From: Actinobacteria bacterium OV320
Lineage (GTDB): Bacteria > Actinomycetota > Actinomycetes > Streptomycetales > Streptomycetaceae
DNA length: 64,000 nt
NCBI GenBank assembly: GCA_001298545.1
Contig: LJCX01000001.1
Span: 124,001-188,000, forward strand
Reading direction: 5' to 3'
Shown: positions 16,164 through 25,940 of the stretch, in pieces
Numbering within the stretch: position 1 is the first letter of the stretch
Layout: every line of letters starts with the position of its first letter
The notes under the pieces: generated by a model
Seen by the model: only the letters and a program-made list of their open reading frames with translations
Told to the model about the DNA's origin: nothing
The model's database searches: none
Position numbers and translations under genes: made by a program

Positions 16164-19100
16164 AGGATCCTCGTGTGCATCTCGACGGTGGTGCCCAGGG
16201 GGCCGGGAACGATGGTCACATGGTGCGACAGAGCCTTCATGATGCTGATCCCCCGGCCCCGGTGGGGTGAGCCGGCCGGATCGCCTGGCTTCCAGACTCC
16301 GCTGTCCGCCACGATCACCCGGACGCTGTCGGAGGAAGCGTCGGCGTGCAGGCGGACGGTCCCGTCGGGGGAGGACCGGTGGCCGTGCTCCACGGCGTTG
16401 GCACAGGCCTCACCGGCGGCGATCAGCACGTCCTGTGCGGTGCGCCGGGGCAGGTCGCACCGGGTGAGCCACTCGCGCAGGGCATGACGCGCGACGGCGA
16501 GCTGGCCGGACTCCGCCGGAAAGGAGAACCGCAGCGGGCCCGGATGCCGGTAGAGCAGGAGGGCCACGTCGTCGTCATAGCCGCCGGCGGGGGCCAGCTC
16601 GGACATGACAAGGTCGGCCAGTTCACGGGCTGCGAGGTCGCGGCCGTCCCGCAGCACCTCGCCGGCCCGGGCGATACCCACGTCCAGTGACTGACGCCGG
16701 CGCTCGACGAGACCGTCGGTGTAGACCAGGAGCGCGGAGCGGGCGGGGAGCGGACAGACGTGCTCGGGACGTTCGTGGGAGGGGCGGATGCCGAGAGGGA
16801 GCGCGTGTCCGCCTTCGAGCAGGTGGGTGCCGCCGTCCGGGAGAGCGAGGACGCTCGGCGGGTGGCCGGCGCTCGAATAGGTCAGGCTTCCCGTCCGCGG
16901 GTCGAGAACGCCGCAGAAGACGGTCGTGCACATGGCGCCGGGGATGCCCTTGGCGAAATGGTCGAGAGCCATGAGCGTGCCGGCGGGCCCGAGATCCTGG
17001 AGGAACAGGGCACGGCAGGCACTGCGCAGCTGGCCCATCACGGTGGCCGCCTGCAGGCCGCGTCCGACGCAGTCGCCGACCACGATGCCGATCCGGTCGC
17101 CCGGCAGCGCGATGACGTCGTACCAGTCGCCGCCGATCTCCAGCGGTGGGGTGGCCGGCTCGTACCGCGCCGCGAAGCCCTCGGGCAGCAGGGAGGGGCC
17201 GAGGATCGCGCGCTGCAGGGCGAGAGCGGTCTCACGCTGCTGATCGATCTGGTGGGCGCGGGTGAGTGCCTGGGCCAGATGGCCGCCGAGCAGCGCCAGC
17301 AGCAGTTCGTCCTCGCGGCCGAAGCGACGCGCCGGCTCCAGCTCGATCCACAGGGCCATCGGGCCCTCGGGGTGTTCGAGCAGGATCCCGGCCCCGCTCT
17401 CGCCGACGACCGGGGTGAGCAGGGGGTGGTTCTGCAGGTCGCTGATGGCCCGCCGGCGCTCGGCCGGGATCTCCTGCCAGGTCAGCGGGCGGGTGGCGGT
17501 GAGGTGCTGGTGGCCGTCCGCGGTGAGGACCGCCGACAGGACGTGCTCGGCGTGCCACAGCTCCCGGAGGCGGTCCAGCGCCGCCGTGAGCGCCTGGTGC
17601 AGGCCGGCGGTCTCGGCGAGGCGGGTGCTGAGGGAGGCGAGGGCGCTCTCGCGCTGGACGGCATGCCGTTCGGCCGTGACGTCGCGGAATGTTCCGACGA
17701 TCATCCGGCGTCCGCTGTCGGGATCGCGGGCGTCGTTGAAGGCGGCTCTCACATACAGCCGGTGCCCGTCCCGATGGGTGAGGGGAAGGGTGTGGTTGCC
17801 GTGGCCCTGGGTGAGCAGGTGGGCGAAGGCGTCGGCCACCGTCCGGTGGGCCGCCGGGTCGGTCGTGGCATCCGGCCACCAGGGGTGGTCCGGTGCGTAG
17901 GGCAACCCGTCGGGGCCGTGGCCGAGCATGGTGGCGAACGCGGCGTTCACCTCGAGGACGGTGCCGGTGTCGTCCATGACGAGCAGGGCTTCCTGGAGCG
18001 AGTCCACCAGGGCGGCGCGCCACCGCACGTGGTGGGTGCGCAGCCGTGCCAGTTCCACGTTGGCGCGCACCCGGGCCAGCAGTTCGGCCGCGGCGAAGGG
18101 TTTGACGAGGTAGTCGTCCGCGCCCGCCGACAGTCCTTCGATGGATGCCTCCTGGCCTGCCCGGGCGGAGAGCAGCAGAACGGGGACCGAAGCGGTCCGG
18201 GTGTCCGATCGCAGGGCGCCGACCAGGGCGAGGCCGTCCATCAGCGGCATCATCACATCGCTGACGATCAGATCCGGAGCCTCGGCGCGGGCGGCGGTCA
18301 GGGCCGCAAGACCGTCGCTCACCGCGTCGGCCCGGTACCCGGCGCCGGTGAGGATGCGGACCAGGTACTCGCGCATGTCGGCGTTGTCGTCGGCGACCAG
18401 GACGCGTGCGCGCACGGCAGGTCCGGAGCCGGCGGAAGGGGACGAGGTGTCGTGCGTGGCCTTGTCCCGCACGGCCGTGCCGCTGCCGGCCGGGAGCCAG
18501 CGCAGGGCCTCCTGCACGTAGGGGACGGCGGCGGCCGACGCGGGGCGGGTCCGGGACGACTCGTGGACGGAGTCCGCGGGCAGATGCGCCGACCCGAACG
18601 GCAGCCGGACGGTGAAACACGTACCCCGGTTCGGGGTGCTGTCCGCCGTGATCGTGCCGCCGTGCAGCAGGACCAGTTCCCGGACGAGGGCCAGGCCGAT
18701 CCCGCTGCCCTCGTGGGAGCGGGCACGGACGCCGCTGATGCGGTGGAAGCGTTCGAACAGGTGCGGCATCTCGTGCGCCGCGATGCCGACGCCGGTGTCG
18801 GACACCGTCACCACCGCCCTGTCGCCCTCCTGACGGACCGTGACGCCGAGGGACCCGTCGAAGGTGAACTTGAGCGCGTTGCTCAGCAGGTTCAGCATCA
18901 CCTTCTCCCACATGTCCCGGTCGACGTGGACCGGCCGGTCCAGCGGGGGGCAGTCGACGACGAGATCGAGGCCGGCCCGGTCCACGGCGGACCGGAAGAC
19001 GCTGGTGAGTTCGGCGGTCAGCGCGGCCAGCTCCACCGGTTCGTAACAGGCCTGGACACGGCCGGCCTCGATGCGGGAGAAGTCCAGGAGGGTGTTGACC

Positions 19101-20410
19101 AGTTTCCCCAGGCGCAGCGCGTTGCGGTGGATCGCGTCCAGTTCCTGCCGGCCCTCCGCGTCGGCGCCCGCGAGGTGCCTCTGCAACTCCTCGACCGGCC
19201 CGGAGATCAGCGCGAGGGGGGTGCGGAACTCGTGGCTGATGTTGGAGAAGAACGTGGTCTTGGCACGGTCGAGTTCGGCCAGCTCCTCCGCTCGCCGCTG
19301 CTGCGCACGGTAGCTGCGGGCGGAGGCGATGCCCGCGGCGAGGTATCCGGCGACGAGTTCGACGAACCCCCGGTGCTCCTCGTCGAGGGCACGGTATCTG
19401 TTCAGCGCGGCGACGAGGAAGCCGTAGGGCGCGCCGCCCGGTTGCACCAGAGGTACGACCAGGGCCTGTTCGGGCGGCTGTGTCCAGGCGCCGGCAGGCA
19501 GGTCGCCGAAGAGGTCGGCGTCCAGCCGCACGCACACGGACGCGCCGTCCGCGAGGGCCGCCACGGGCCATGGGCCGCAGTCCTTCGGCGACAGCAGTTC
19601 CGGAGCCGCCGGACCGCCCGTCGGCCACCCCGTCGTACAGGCCAGGCGTGCGCCGTCCTCGTGCAGCAGGTAGGTGAGGGTGAACGGCAGGTCCGCGAGG
19701 TTGCGTTCGAGCTGACGGCCGAGGAAGGCGAGCGTCTCCGCCTCCGTACGGACGACACTGGGATCGGAGCCCAGATCGCGCAGGGTCGCCATCCGGCGTG
19801 CGCCCACGACGCGTTGGGTCTCCTCGCTGACGACACACAGCATGCCCACCACGGCACCGGCGTCGTCTCGCAGCGGGCTGTAGGAGAACGTGTGGTAGGT
19901 CTCCTCCCGGTATCCGGACCGTTCCAGGAACAGCAGCAGCGCCTCGTCCCAGGTCGCCTCGCCCGAGCCGAGGACGTGGTCGATACGGGGGCCGACGTCG
20001 GACCAGATCTCCGACCAGACCTCGCGGGCCGGGCGCCCCAGTGCCCACGGGTACTTGCGCCCCAGTGTGTTGCGGCGATAGGCGGCGTTGCAGAGGAACG
20101 TGAGATCCGGCCCCCAGGCCATCCACATCGAGAAGCGCGACGACAGCAGGATGCGTACCGCCGTCAGCAGGCTCTGGGACCAGCCGGCCGGCGGTCCGAG
20201 GGAGGTGGACGCCCAGTCGACGGTGGCGAGGTCGCCGCCGATGTCCGGATCGGCGGCGAAGGCCTCCGTCCAGTCGGCTCTGCCCGGATCACTCACACCT
20301 CTGTCCGCGTACGCCACCCGATACCCGCTTCTCGTCCGTGATCGCTTCGCAAGCCGCACCCGACCCGTACCGCGGTCGTGCCGGCTTCCCCTGCCGATCC
20401 TCGCTGCCAC
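16160..20410 (-). CDS. Giant hybrid sensor: PAS-GAF-HisKA-HATPase-REC-PAS-GAF-PP2C(SpoIIE)-RsbW
   Basis: Up to 1416 residues, cytoplasmic, with no membrane helix. Domains in order are: a PAS-like sensor (about 50-210, WMAWGPDLTFLCNAAY); a GAF-like region (220-370); HisKA with SHEFRTPL, phospho-acceptor H393; HATPase (NLLSNALKF, DTGVGIA, GSGIGLALV); a receiver with acceptor D718 in SDVMMP; a second PAS (about 795-900); a second GAF (920-1060); a PP2C phosphatase (IGGDWYD, GDCVGRG, TDGLVE, DDDVALL); and an RsbW-like ATPase (GEACANAVEHG, GRGISIMKAL). It should autophosphorylate, signal internally, dephosphorylate a STAS protein and rephosphorylate it. The STAS partner is the overlapping downstream gene. 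The first 38 residues are basic and unlike protein, so GTG at 20296 or 20317 may be the true start. Confidence 0.85.
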   Translation of the reverse strand: MAARIGRGSRHDRGTGRVRLAKRSRTRSGYRVAYADRGVSDPGRADWTEAFAADPDIGGDLATVDWASTSLGPPAGWSQSLLTAVRILLSSRFSMWMAWGPDLTFLCNAAYRRNTLGRKYPWALGRPAREVWSEIWSDVGPRIDHVLGSGEATWDEALLLFLERSGYREETYHTFSYSPLRDDAGAVVGMLCVVSEETQRVVGARRMATLRDLGSDPSVVRTEAETLAFLGRQLERNLADLPFTLTYLLHEDGARLACTTGWPTGGPAAPELLSPKDCGPWPVAALADGASVCVRLDADLFGDLPAGAWTQPPEQALVVPLVQPGGAPYGFLVAALNRYRALDEEHRGFVELVAGYLAAGIASARSYRAQQRRAEELAELDRAKTTFFSNISHEFRTPLALISGPVEELQRHLAGADAEGRQELDAIHRNALRLGKLVNTLLDFSRIEAGRVQACYEPVELAALTAELTSVFRSAVDRAGLDLVVDCPPLDRPVHVDRDMWEKVMLNLLSNALKFTFDGSLGVTVRQEGDRAVVTVSDTGVGIAAHEMPHLFERFHRISGVRARSHEGSGIGLALVRELVLLHGGTITADSTPNRGTCFTVRLPFGSAHLPADSVHESSRTRPASAAAVPYVQEALRWLPAGSGTAVRDKATHDTSSPSAGSGPAVRARVLVADDNADMREYLVRILTGAGYRADAVSDGLAALTAARAEAPDLIVSDVMMPLMDGLALVGALRSDTRTASVPVLLLSARAGQEASIEGLSAGADDYLVKPFAAAELLARVRANVELARLRTHHVRWRAALVDSLQEALLVMDDTGTVLEVNAAFATMLGHGPDGLPYAPDHPWWPDATTDPAAHRTVADAFAHLLTQGHGNHTLPLTHRDGHRLYVRAAFNDARDPDSGRRMIVGTFRDVTAERHAVQRESALASLSTRLAETAGLHQALTAALDRLRELWHAEHVLSAVLTADGHQHLTATRPLTWQEIPAERRRAISDLQNHPLLTPVVGESGAGILLEHPEGPMALWIELEPARRFGREDELLLALLGGHLAQALTRAHQIDQQRETALALQRAILGPSLLPEGFAARYEPATPPLEIGGDWYDVIALPGDRIGIVVGDCVGRGLQAATVMGQLRSACRALFLQDLGPAGTLMALDHFAKGIPGAMCTTVFCGVLDPRTGSLTYSSAGHPPSVLALPDGGTHLLEGGHALPLGIRPSHERPEHVCPLPARSALLVYTDGLVERRRQSLDVGIARAGEVLRDGRDLAARELADLVMSELAPAGGYDDDVALLLYRHPGPLRFSFPAESGQLAVARHALREWLTRCDLPRRTAQDVLIAAGEACANAVEHGHRSSPDGTVRLHADASSDSVRVIVADSGVWKPGDPAGSPHRGRGISIMKALSHHVTIVPGPLGTTVEMHTRIL

Positions 20411-20537
20411 TCCAACGCGCCTGTCCGCCCTGGGACTCCGACAAATCTATTCCGCCGGGCCGGCGGATCCGGATGCATCGCCGATTCCGATCAAGGTCCG
20501 TTCGCTCCGCGGCCGGCGCGGCACGGCCGGGAGCGAC

Positions 20538-23500
20538 CTACGTCGCGAGGGTCCGCCGTCGTGCGCGTGCCGCGGACAGCTCCGCGACGGCTCGGCGGGC
20601 ACTCCCGGCGAGATGGGGCGAGCCCCACGCGAGGGCGGTGCGTTCGGCCAGCGCGTAGTTCTCGGCCGCGGCCCCTTCCTCGTCGAGGAACCGGTACAGG
20701 TCGGCGAGGGCGTGGGCGAGAGGACGGGTCGCGTAGACCGCGCCGGCCGCGCCGGCCAGCTGGTGCCGGAGGGGCAACAGGTGCTCCACCAGCGCGGCGG
20801 CGGTGTCCTGGTCGTGCTGGAGGACGGCGAGCTGGGAGCGGAAGTCGAGTTCCATGCCGTAGAGGTGGTCGGTGACGGGTTCCGCGGGAAAGCTCACGGC
20901 CTGCGCCTCGTCGAGCCTGCCGAGGCGGGCCAGGACGAGAGCGAGGGCCACCCCGACCGGGGCACCGACGGAGTCGTACACGGCGCGCATCACCGGCTCG
21001 ATCTCGGCCGTACGGCCCTGGGCGAGCCGGATGGTGGTCAGTCCCAGGGTGCGCAGGCCCTGGGCATGGTGTGCCCCCACGCGCTGCAACAGGACGTCGG
21101 CCTCGGCGTACCAGGACTCCGCCTCCTCGAAGCGGCCCGCGACACCCGCCAGCATGGCCGAGGTGGCGGCGTTGATGCCCTGCGCCCACACCATCCGGTA
21201 CCGGTGCGCGAGCACCAGGCCCTGCGCGTTGTGCCGGCGTACCGCGGCCGGGTCGTTGAGGGTGGCGGCGGTCATCGCGTCGAGGTTCTGGCAGACCCAG
21301 CGGTAGGCGGGGAGGTCGTGCGCACGGGCGAGCTCGCGCAGTTCGGCGACCAGAGGCGGCCGTGCGTCACCCGGCGCCTCGTGCGGGAGCAGCTTGGCGG
21401 AGGTCATCAACGCGGCCGCCAGCAGCCGTGGTTCGCCGTTCGCGCGGGCCAGCCGCAGTTGCGTGCGGGCCGCCTCCAACGCCTGGGGCGGATCCTCGGC
21501 GGCCACCGCGTCGACGAGAGCCTGGAGCACACCCGCGCGGGCGGGATCGTCCAGGCCCGGATCGGACGCCAGCTCCTCGAGACGGGCCAGCAGCGCGGGG
21601 TCGTAGGAGCCGCCCAGCCTGCTGTGCCACGGGGAGGGTTCGATCCAGGCCCCGAAGACCGCCGCGACCAGGTCGCCCCGGTCGGCCTGCTCGGCCAGTT
21701 CGACCGCCCGGTGCCGGGTGCGCCGGGCCGCGTCCGTCGACCCCGCCCGGACCTGCGCGCCGAGCAGCCGCACCAACAGGCCGACCGCGCGGTCGGGTTG
21801 CGCGTCCAGGCCACCCGAGGCGGTGGTGTGCACCTCGATCGCCTGCTGGATCAGCCCCACGGCGACGTCGTGGGCGTAGCGCCGCTCGGCGACCTCGGCC
21901 GCCCGCAGCGCGTAGCGGACGGCCAGGGGCGCGTCCGCGGGGCTGCCCGCATGCGTGAAGTGGTGCGCCAGGGCGGCGAAGTCGTCGGGGCGATGGCGGC
22001 GCAGCACCCGGGCGATGCGTGCGTGCAGGCGTGAACGCCGTACGCCGGACAGGTCGGTGTACACGGTGTCGCGGACCAGCGCGTGCACGAACCGGACGCG
22101 GCCGGGTCCCGGCGCGGTCAGCAGATCCGCGGCCAGGGCGGCGTCGAGCCCCTCCAGTATCTCGTCCTCGGCCGTGTCGGCCGCGTCGACCAGAAGGGAC
22201 ACATCGGCCTCCAGCCCCACCGCGGCGGTCAGTTGCACCGCGGACCGGGCGGCGGCGGGCAGCAGGGCCAGGCGTCTGCGCAGGACGTCGCGGACGCCCT
22301 GGGGGACTTCGGAGATCGCGACCAGCGCGCCCTCGCTCGCCAGCAGACGTGCGCTCTCCAGGACGTAGAACGGATTGCCGCCGGTACGTTCGGCGAGCGC
22401 CGTCACCGTCTCCGCGTCCACGGACGCGCCGCAGACGGTGTCGACCATGGTGGCGACGTCCCGCGGCGGCAGGCCGCGGAGCGCGATCCGGTGCGGTGCG
22501 CCGGGGGCGAGCCGGGCGAGCGTCTTGACCAGGTGCTCATCCACCTCCGCCGGACGGTAGCTGGCGACGGTGAGCAGGGGCACGTCGCTGACCGCGGCCG
22601 CCGCTTCGAGCAGGGCGAGCGTCTCACTGTCGGCCCGGTGCAGATCCTCCAGGACGACGGCCAGCGGCGCCTCGACGGCCGCGGCACGCAGCCAGGCGGA
22701 GAGCGCGCGGTGCATCCGGAAGCGTCCGGCGGTCGCCTCGTCCGGGCTCGTGGCGGCCACACTCTCCGGCTTGCGCAGCAGAGCCGCCAGTTCCTCGGGC
22801 CGCGCCGGCGGCAGTTCGCGGGCGAGCGTGCCGAGCGCCTCCACCCACGCCCAGGCGGGCGGCGCCCCCTCGTACTCCGGGCAGTGCCCGACCACCACCC
22901 GCCAGCCATCGGACCGCAGCCGGCCTTCGAGTCGGCCGAGCAGGGCGGACTTGCCCGCCCCGGCCTCGCCGGTGACCAGCACCACGCCGCCGTGGCGCCG
23001 AGCGACTCGCGCTGCGGCGTCCATGGCGCGCAGTTCACCGCTCCTGCCGACGAACAGGTGCTGCCCGGGCCGTGGCGTTCCGGCGACGGCGATGCCCGGC
23101 TCGGTCACGGCAGGCTCGGTCACGGTCGGCTCAGGGGCGAGCACGGGCGCGGGAAGAGCGAGCAGGGGACCGGACACGGACGCGCGCAGCACGTCGAGCC
23201 GCTGGGCGAGCACGGCGTGCTCCAGCTCCGCCAGCATCGGACCGGGATCGCAGCCGAGTTCCTCGCGCAGCGCCGCCGCGGCCCGGCGCAGCGAGGAGAG
23301 CGCGTCGGCCTGCCGGCCACAGGCCCAGTGGGCGAGGACGAGCAGCCGCCACCCCTCCTCCCGCAACGGGCTCTCCCCGACGAGGAGTTCGGCCGCCAGA
23401 GCCGCCTCGGCGGCCCGTCCCGTACGAAGATCGGCTGCTACGGCGAGTTCGCGTGCCTCGGTACGCAACTCGGTCAGGAAGGCCACCTCCGACGCCGCCC

Positions 23501-23939
23501 ACCCCTCGTCCGCGTGCTCCGCGAAGGCCGGCCCCCGCCACCACCCGAGCGCCTCGGCGAGCAGCCCCCGGGCCTCCTCGGCCGACGCGCGACGCGCGCG
23601 CTTCACCATGTCCTCGAAACGCCAGGCGTCCACGGCGTGTCGGGGCAGCCGCAGCGCGTATCCCGGGGGAGCGGTGACCAGCACGGTCGCCGGGGCGCGC
23701 GCGGGCCGCCCCGGCTCGAGCGATCGGCGCAGGTTCGACACATAGGCGTGCAGGGACACCGTGGCCTTCGCCGGCGGCGCTCCCCGCCACAGCTCCTCCG
23801 CCATCCGGTCGACCGGCACGACGCTGCCACGGGCGGCTGTCAGCAGCGACAGGACGGCCCGCTGCCGCGGAGTACCCAGTTCGACCGGTCTACCCCCGAC
23901 ATCGGCGCCCAGCGAACCCAGGACTCGAATGCGTAGCAC
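20538..23939 (-). CDS. Large SARP-type transcriptional regulator (winged helix-BTAD-AAA-TPR)
   Basis: A 1133-residue protein starting at ATG (complement 23937-23939). Residues 1-95 are the OmpR-like winged helix (RIRVLGSLGADVGG, RQRAVLSLL, EELWRGAPP). Residues 95-245 are the BTAD domain (HAVDAWRFEDMV, LREELGCDPGPMLAELE). A proline-rich linker leads to an AAA/STAND ATPase with Walker A GEAGAGKS (K330) and Walker B-like LAVVLEDLHRAD. The C-terminal half is TPR-like helices. This AfsR/large-SARP layout activates transcription, often of antibiotic clusters, in response to a ligand or phosphorylation. Its targets are not visible. The upstream 150 bases carry no other gene, and it could be transcribed with the sensor gene downstream (128-base gap). 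Confidence 0.85.
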   Translation of the reverse strand: MLRIRVLGSLGADVGGRPVELGTPRQRAVLSLLTAARGSVVPVDRMAEELWRGAPPAKATVSLHAYVSNLRRSLEPGRPARAPATVLVTAPPGYALRLPRHAVDAWRFEDMVKRARRASAEEARGLLAEALGWWRGPAFAEHADEGWAASEVAFLTELRTEARELAVAADLRTGRAAEAALAAELLVGESPLREEGWRLLVLAHWACGRQADALSSLRRAAAALREELGCDPGPMLAELEHAVLAQRLDVLRASVSGPLLALPAPVLAPEPTVTEPAVTEPGIAVAGTPRPGQHLFVGRSGELRAMDAAARVARRHGGVVLVTGEAGAGKSALLGRLEGRLRSDGWRVVVGHCPEYEGAPPAWAWVEALGTLARELPPARPEELAALLRKPESVAATSPDEATAGRFRMHRALSAWLRAAAVEAPLAVVLEDLHRADSETLALLEAAAAVSDVPLLTVASYRPAEVDEHLVKTLARLAPGAPHRIALRGLPPRDVATMVDTVCGASVDAETVTALAERTGGNPFYVLESARLLASEGALVAISEVPQGVRDVLRRRLALLPAAARSAVQLTAAVGLEADVSLLVDAADTAEDEILEGLDAALAADLLTAPGPGRVRFVHALVRDTVYTDLSGVRRSRLHARIARVLRRHRPDDFAALAHHFTHAGSPADAPLAVRYALRAAEVAERRYAHDVAVGLIQQAIEVHTTASGGLDAQPDRAVGLLVRLLGAQVRAGSTDAARRTRHRAVELAEQADRGDLVAAVFGAWIEPSPWHSRLGGSYDPALLARLEELASDPGLDDPARAGVLQALVDAVAAEDPPQALEAARTQLRLARANGEPRLLAAALMTSAKLLPHEAPGDARPPLVAELRELARAHDLPAYRWVCQNLDAMTAATLNDPAAVRRHNAQGLVLAHRYRMVWAQGINAATSAMLAGVAGRFEEAESWYAEADVLLQRVGAHHAQGLRTLGLTTIRLAQGRTAEIEPVMRAVYDSVGAPVGVALALVLARLGRLDEAQAVSFPAEPVTDHLYGMELDFRSQLAVLQHDQDTAAALVEHLLPLRHQLAGAAGAVYATRPLAHALADLYRFLDEEGAAAENYALAERTALAWGSPHLAGSARRAVAELSAARARRRTLAT

Positions 23940-24091
23940 GGCGCGCGAATCTACCCGAGTGGCCGGTCCGGCCCGTCAACAGACGATAAACGCGACGCTC
24001 ACCGGCCCCAAGTGGCGCTCCAAGCAGACGCCAAGAAGGAGGCGGACGCTGGGAGCCTGTTGCCGAAAACTGATCGCTGGAGCCAGCAAGC

Positions 24092-24790
24092 GTGTCCCCC
24101 GACAGCACCATTGACGAACTTTCCACAGCAGCGCGTCCCCACACGCACGAGATGATCGTGGTCCACCGGATCTTCCGCCGCGAGTCGGCGCTTCTTCCTC
24201 GGCTGGTGCGCGCCGTGCCCGACGGCGGGACACCACGCGCGACGAAGGTCGCGCAACACCTGCGCGACTACTTCGGAGGTCTGCACAGCCACCACTCGCT
24301 CGAGGACGAGCTCGTCTGGCCGCGCTTGCGTGAACGCGCCCCGGACGACCGACTCGTCGTCCGCATGGAGGAGCAGCACCAGCGAATCGACGAGAGCCTT
24401 GTGGCCGTCACCGACTGGATACCGGTATGGGAACGAGCGGCCGACCACATCGCCGGTGAGGAACTGGCGCTCGCCCTGGACGAGCACCGCACCGCGCTGC
24501 TCGAACACCTCGACGACGAGGAGCGGCTGGTCCTTCCGCTGATCGCCGAGCACCTGACGGTCGCCGAATGGGACCTGGTCGGCCGGCGCGGACTGGAACG
24601 GATCCCCAAGGACAAGCTCCTGCTCGCCCTCGGCGCGATCCTCGAGGAGGCGACGCCGGCGGAGCGCGCCTACTTCCTCGGCAGGACCCCGCTGATCGGC
24701 CGCCTGCTGTGGAGGGCCGTCGGCCGGCGCCAGTACGCCACCGCCTGCCGCGCCCTGCGCGCCCCTCTGGACGGGGGAGCAGGACGGTGA
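24092..24790 (+). CDS. Hemerythrin HHE-domain protein
   Basis: A 232-residue protein starting at GTG 24092 behind GGAGCC. Iron-ligand candidates lie in HTHEMIVVHRIF (about 17-28), LHSHHSLEDELVWP (about 66-79), EEQHQRID and DEHRTALLEHLDDEERLVLP (about 130-150), the H/HxxxE/H pattern of a four-helix di-iron bundle. It probably binds O2 or NO, or senses redox state. Its stop overlaps the start of a PPOX-type flavin protein (GTGA), so the two are made together. The C-terminal 80 residues include YFLGRTPLIGRLLWRAVGRR, an amphipathic basic segment common in this subfamily. Confidence 0.85.
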   Translation: MSPDSTIDELSTAARPHTHEMIVVHRIFRRESALLPRLVRAVPDGGTPRATKVAQHLRDYFGGLHSHHSLEDELVWPRLRERAPDDRLVVRMEEQHQRIDESLVAVTDWIPVWERAADHIAGEELALALDEHRTALLEHLDDEERLVLPLIAEHLTVAEWDLVGRRGLERIPKDKLLLALGAILEEATPAERAYFLGRTPLIGRLLWRAVGRRQYATACRALRAPLDGGAGR

Positions 24791-25722
24791 CCGTTCTCGA
24801 CTCCGTCCCGCACGACGTCCTCGACGCCTACCGCACCTGCGAGTTCGTCACGCTCGGCCGGGACGGCACGCCGCTGGCCTGGCCCACGGCCGTGCGCCGC
24901 CGCGAGGACGGGACACTCCTGCTGACCACGTCCCTGGCGTTCGCGCAGAAGGCCCTGAACGTACGCCGGGACGGACGCGTGGCCCTGCTCTTCTCCGACC
25001 CGACCGGCAGCGGCCTCGACCACGCTCCGCAGATCTTCGTCGCCGGACGCGCCGACTGTCCCGACGACATCATGACGGGGCCTCAGGGCGCCGAGGACTA
25101 CTGGCGGATGCTCTTCGAGCGGCAGCCGCACAGCCGCTCGTACGTGACCGCTCCGATGCGGCGGCTGATGGACTGGTACTACCTGCGCCTGCTGATCACC
25201 GTGACTCCCGAGCAGGTGATCGTACGGCCACCGCTCGCGCCGCCTTCCCTGCCCGAGCGGCCCGGTCCGCGCGGGCGGAACCCGCTGCCGGGAGCCGACC
25301 GGCTCGCCGGCTTTCCGAGCGCGGTCCTGGCCGCCCGCGACGCCTTCGGGGTGCCCGTACTCGCCCGGACGCGGCCGGTACCGACGGACGACGGCTTCGT
25401 GGTGGACGTACCGTCCGACTGCGCGGCCGCGCCGGGCCCCGCGTCCCTGCTGGTGCACCGGCACGACGACCGGCTCAACCACATGGACAACGCGCTCGTC
25501 CGAGGCGAGCTGCGGGCGAGCGGCGACGGCCTGCTGCTGATTCCCACCAAGGTGGTGGAGCCGATGGGTTCGGGACGTCCGATCGACGCGGTGCGGCTCC
25601 TGCGCCGGACGAAGCGCACCACCCGCCGCTATCTGGAACAGCGTGGCCTGCGACGGCCTCGGGTGCAGTGGGACGAGTTCAGGGCCGTCGCGGCATCGGT
25701 ACGGCAGCGGCGCGACGCCTGA
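24787..25722 (+). CDS. Pyridoxamine 5'-phosphate oxidase-like flavin/heme-binding protein
   Basis: A 311-residue protein whose GTG start overlaps the hemerythrin stop. Residues 1-135 are a split-barrel PPOX fold (FVTLGRDGTPLAWPTAVRR, LLTTSLAFAQKALNVRRDGR, VALLFSDPTG). The C-terminal half is a second, diverged half with HRHDDRLNHMDNALVRGEL. Such proteins bind FMN, F420 or heme and reduce small molecules. Tight coupling to a hemerythrin suggests a shared role in oxygen, NO or redox handling. The substrate is unknown. The tail is Arg-rich. Confidence 0.75.
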   Translation: MTVLDSVPHDVLDAYRTCEFVTLGRDGTPLAWPTAVRRREDGTLLLTTSLAFAQKALNVRRDGRVALLFSDPTGSGLDHAPQIFVAGRADCPDDIMTGPQGAEDYWRMLFERQPHSRSYVTAPMRRLMDWYYLRLLITVTPEQVIVRPPLAPPSLPERPGPRGRNPLPGADRLAGFPSAVLAARDAFGVPVLARTRPVPTDDGFVVDVPSDCAAAPGPASLLVHRHDDRLNHMDNALVRGELRASGDGLLLIPTKVVEPMGSGRPIDAVRLLRRTKRTTRRYLEQRGLRRPRVQWDEFRAVAASVRQRRDA

Positions 25723-25940
25723 CCCATGCCTGGCTGACCGACTGCCATGTGCGTTCGACCGGGTGGGGGCCGTCCCGCAGCCGGTCGGGCGCGGCCGGTA
25801 CCCGTGCTCGACCCTGGCGGCGCGGCCCGTCCCCCGTCCGTCAGTTCACCCGCCCGTCTGCCCCTGTCTGTCCGACGGCCGGTCTCCGAGGTCGTGCCGA
25901 CCGCAGACGAATCCATCGACTCCACCATCGGAAGGACGCC

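Noticed and set aside
16760..20341. A 1193-codon plus-strand open frame
   Set aside because: It lies fully opposite the multi-domain sensor gene, whose catalytic motifs are intact; no ribosome site or protein-like motifs.
24568..24786. Upstream extension of the PPOX-like protein
   Set aside because: It overlaps the hemerythrin gene in another frame; the GTGA start at 24787 is the natural coupled start.
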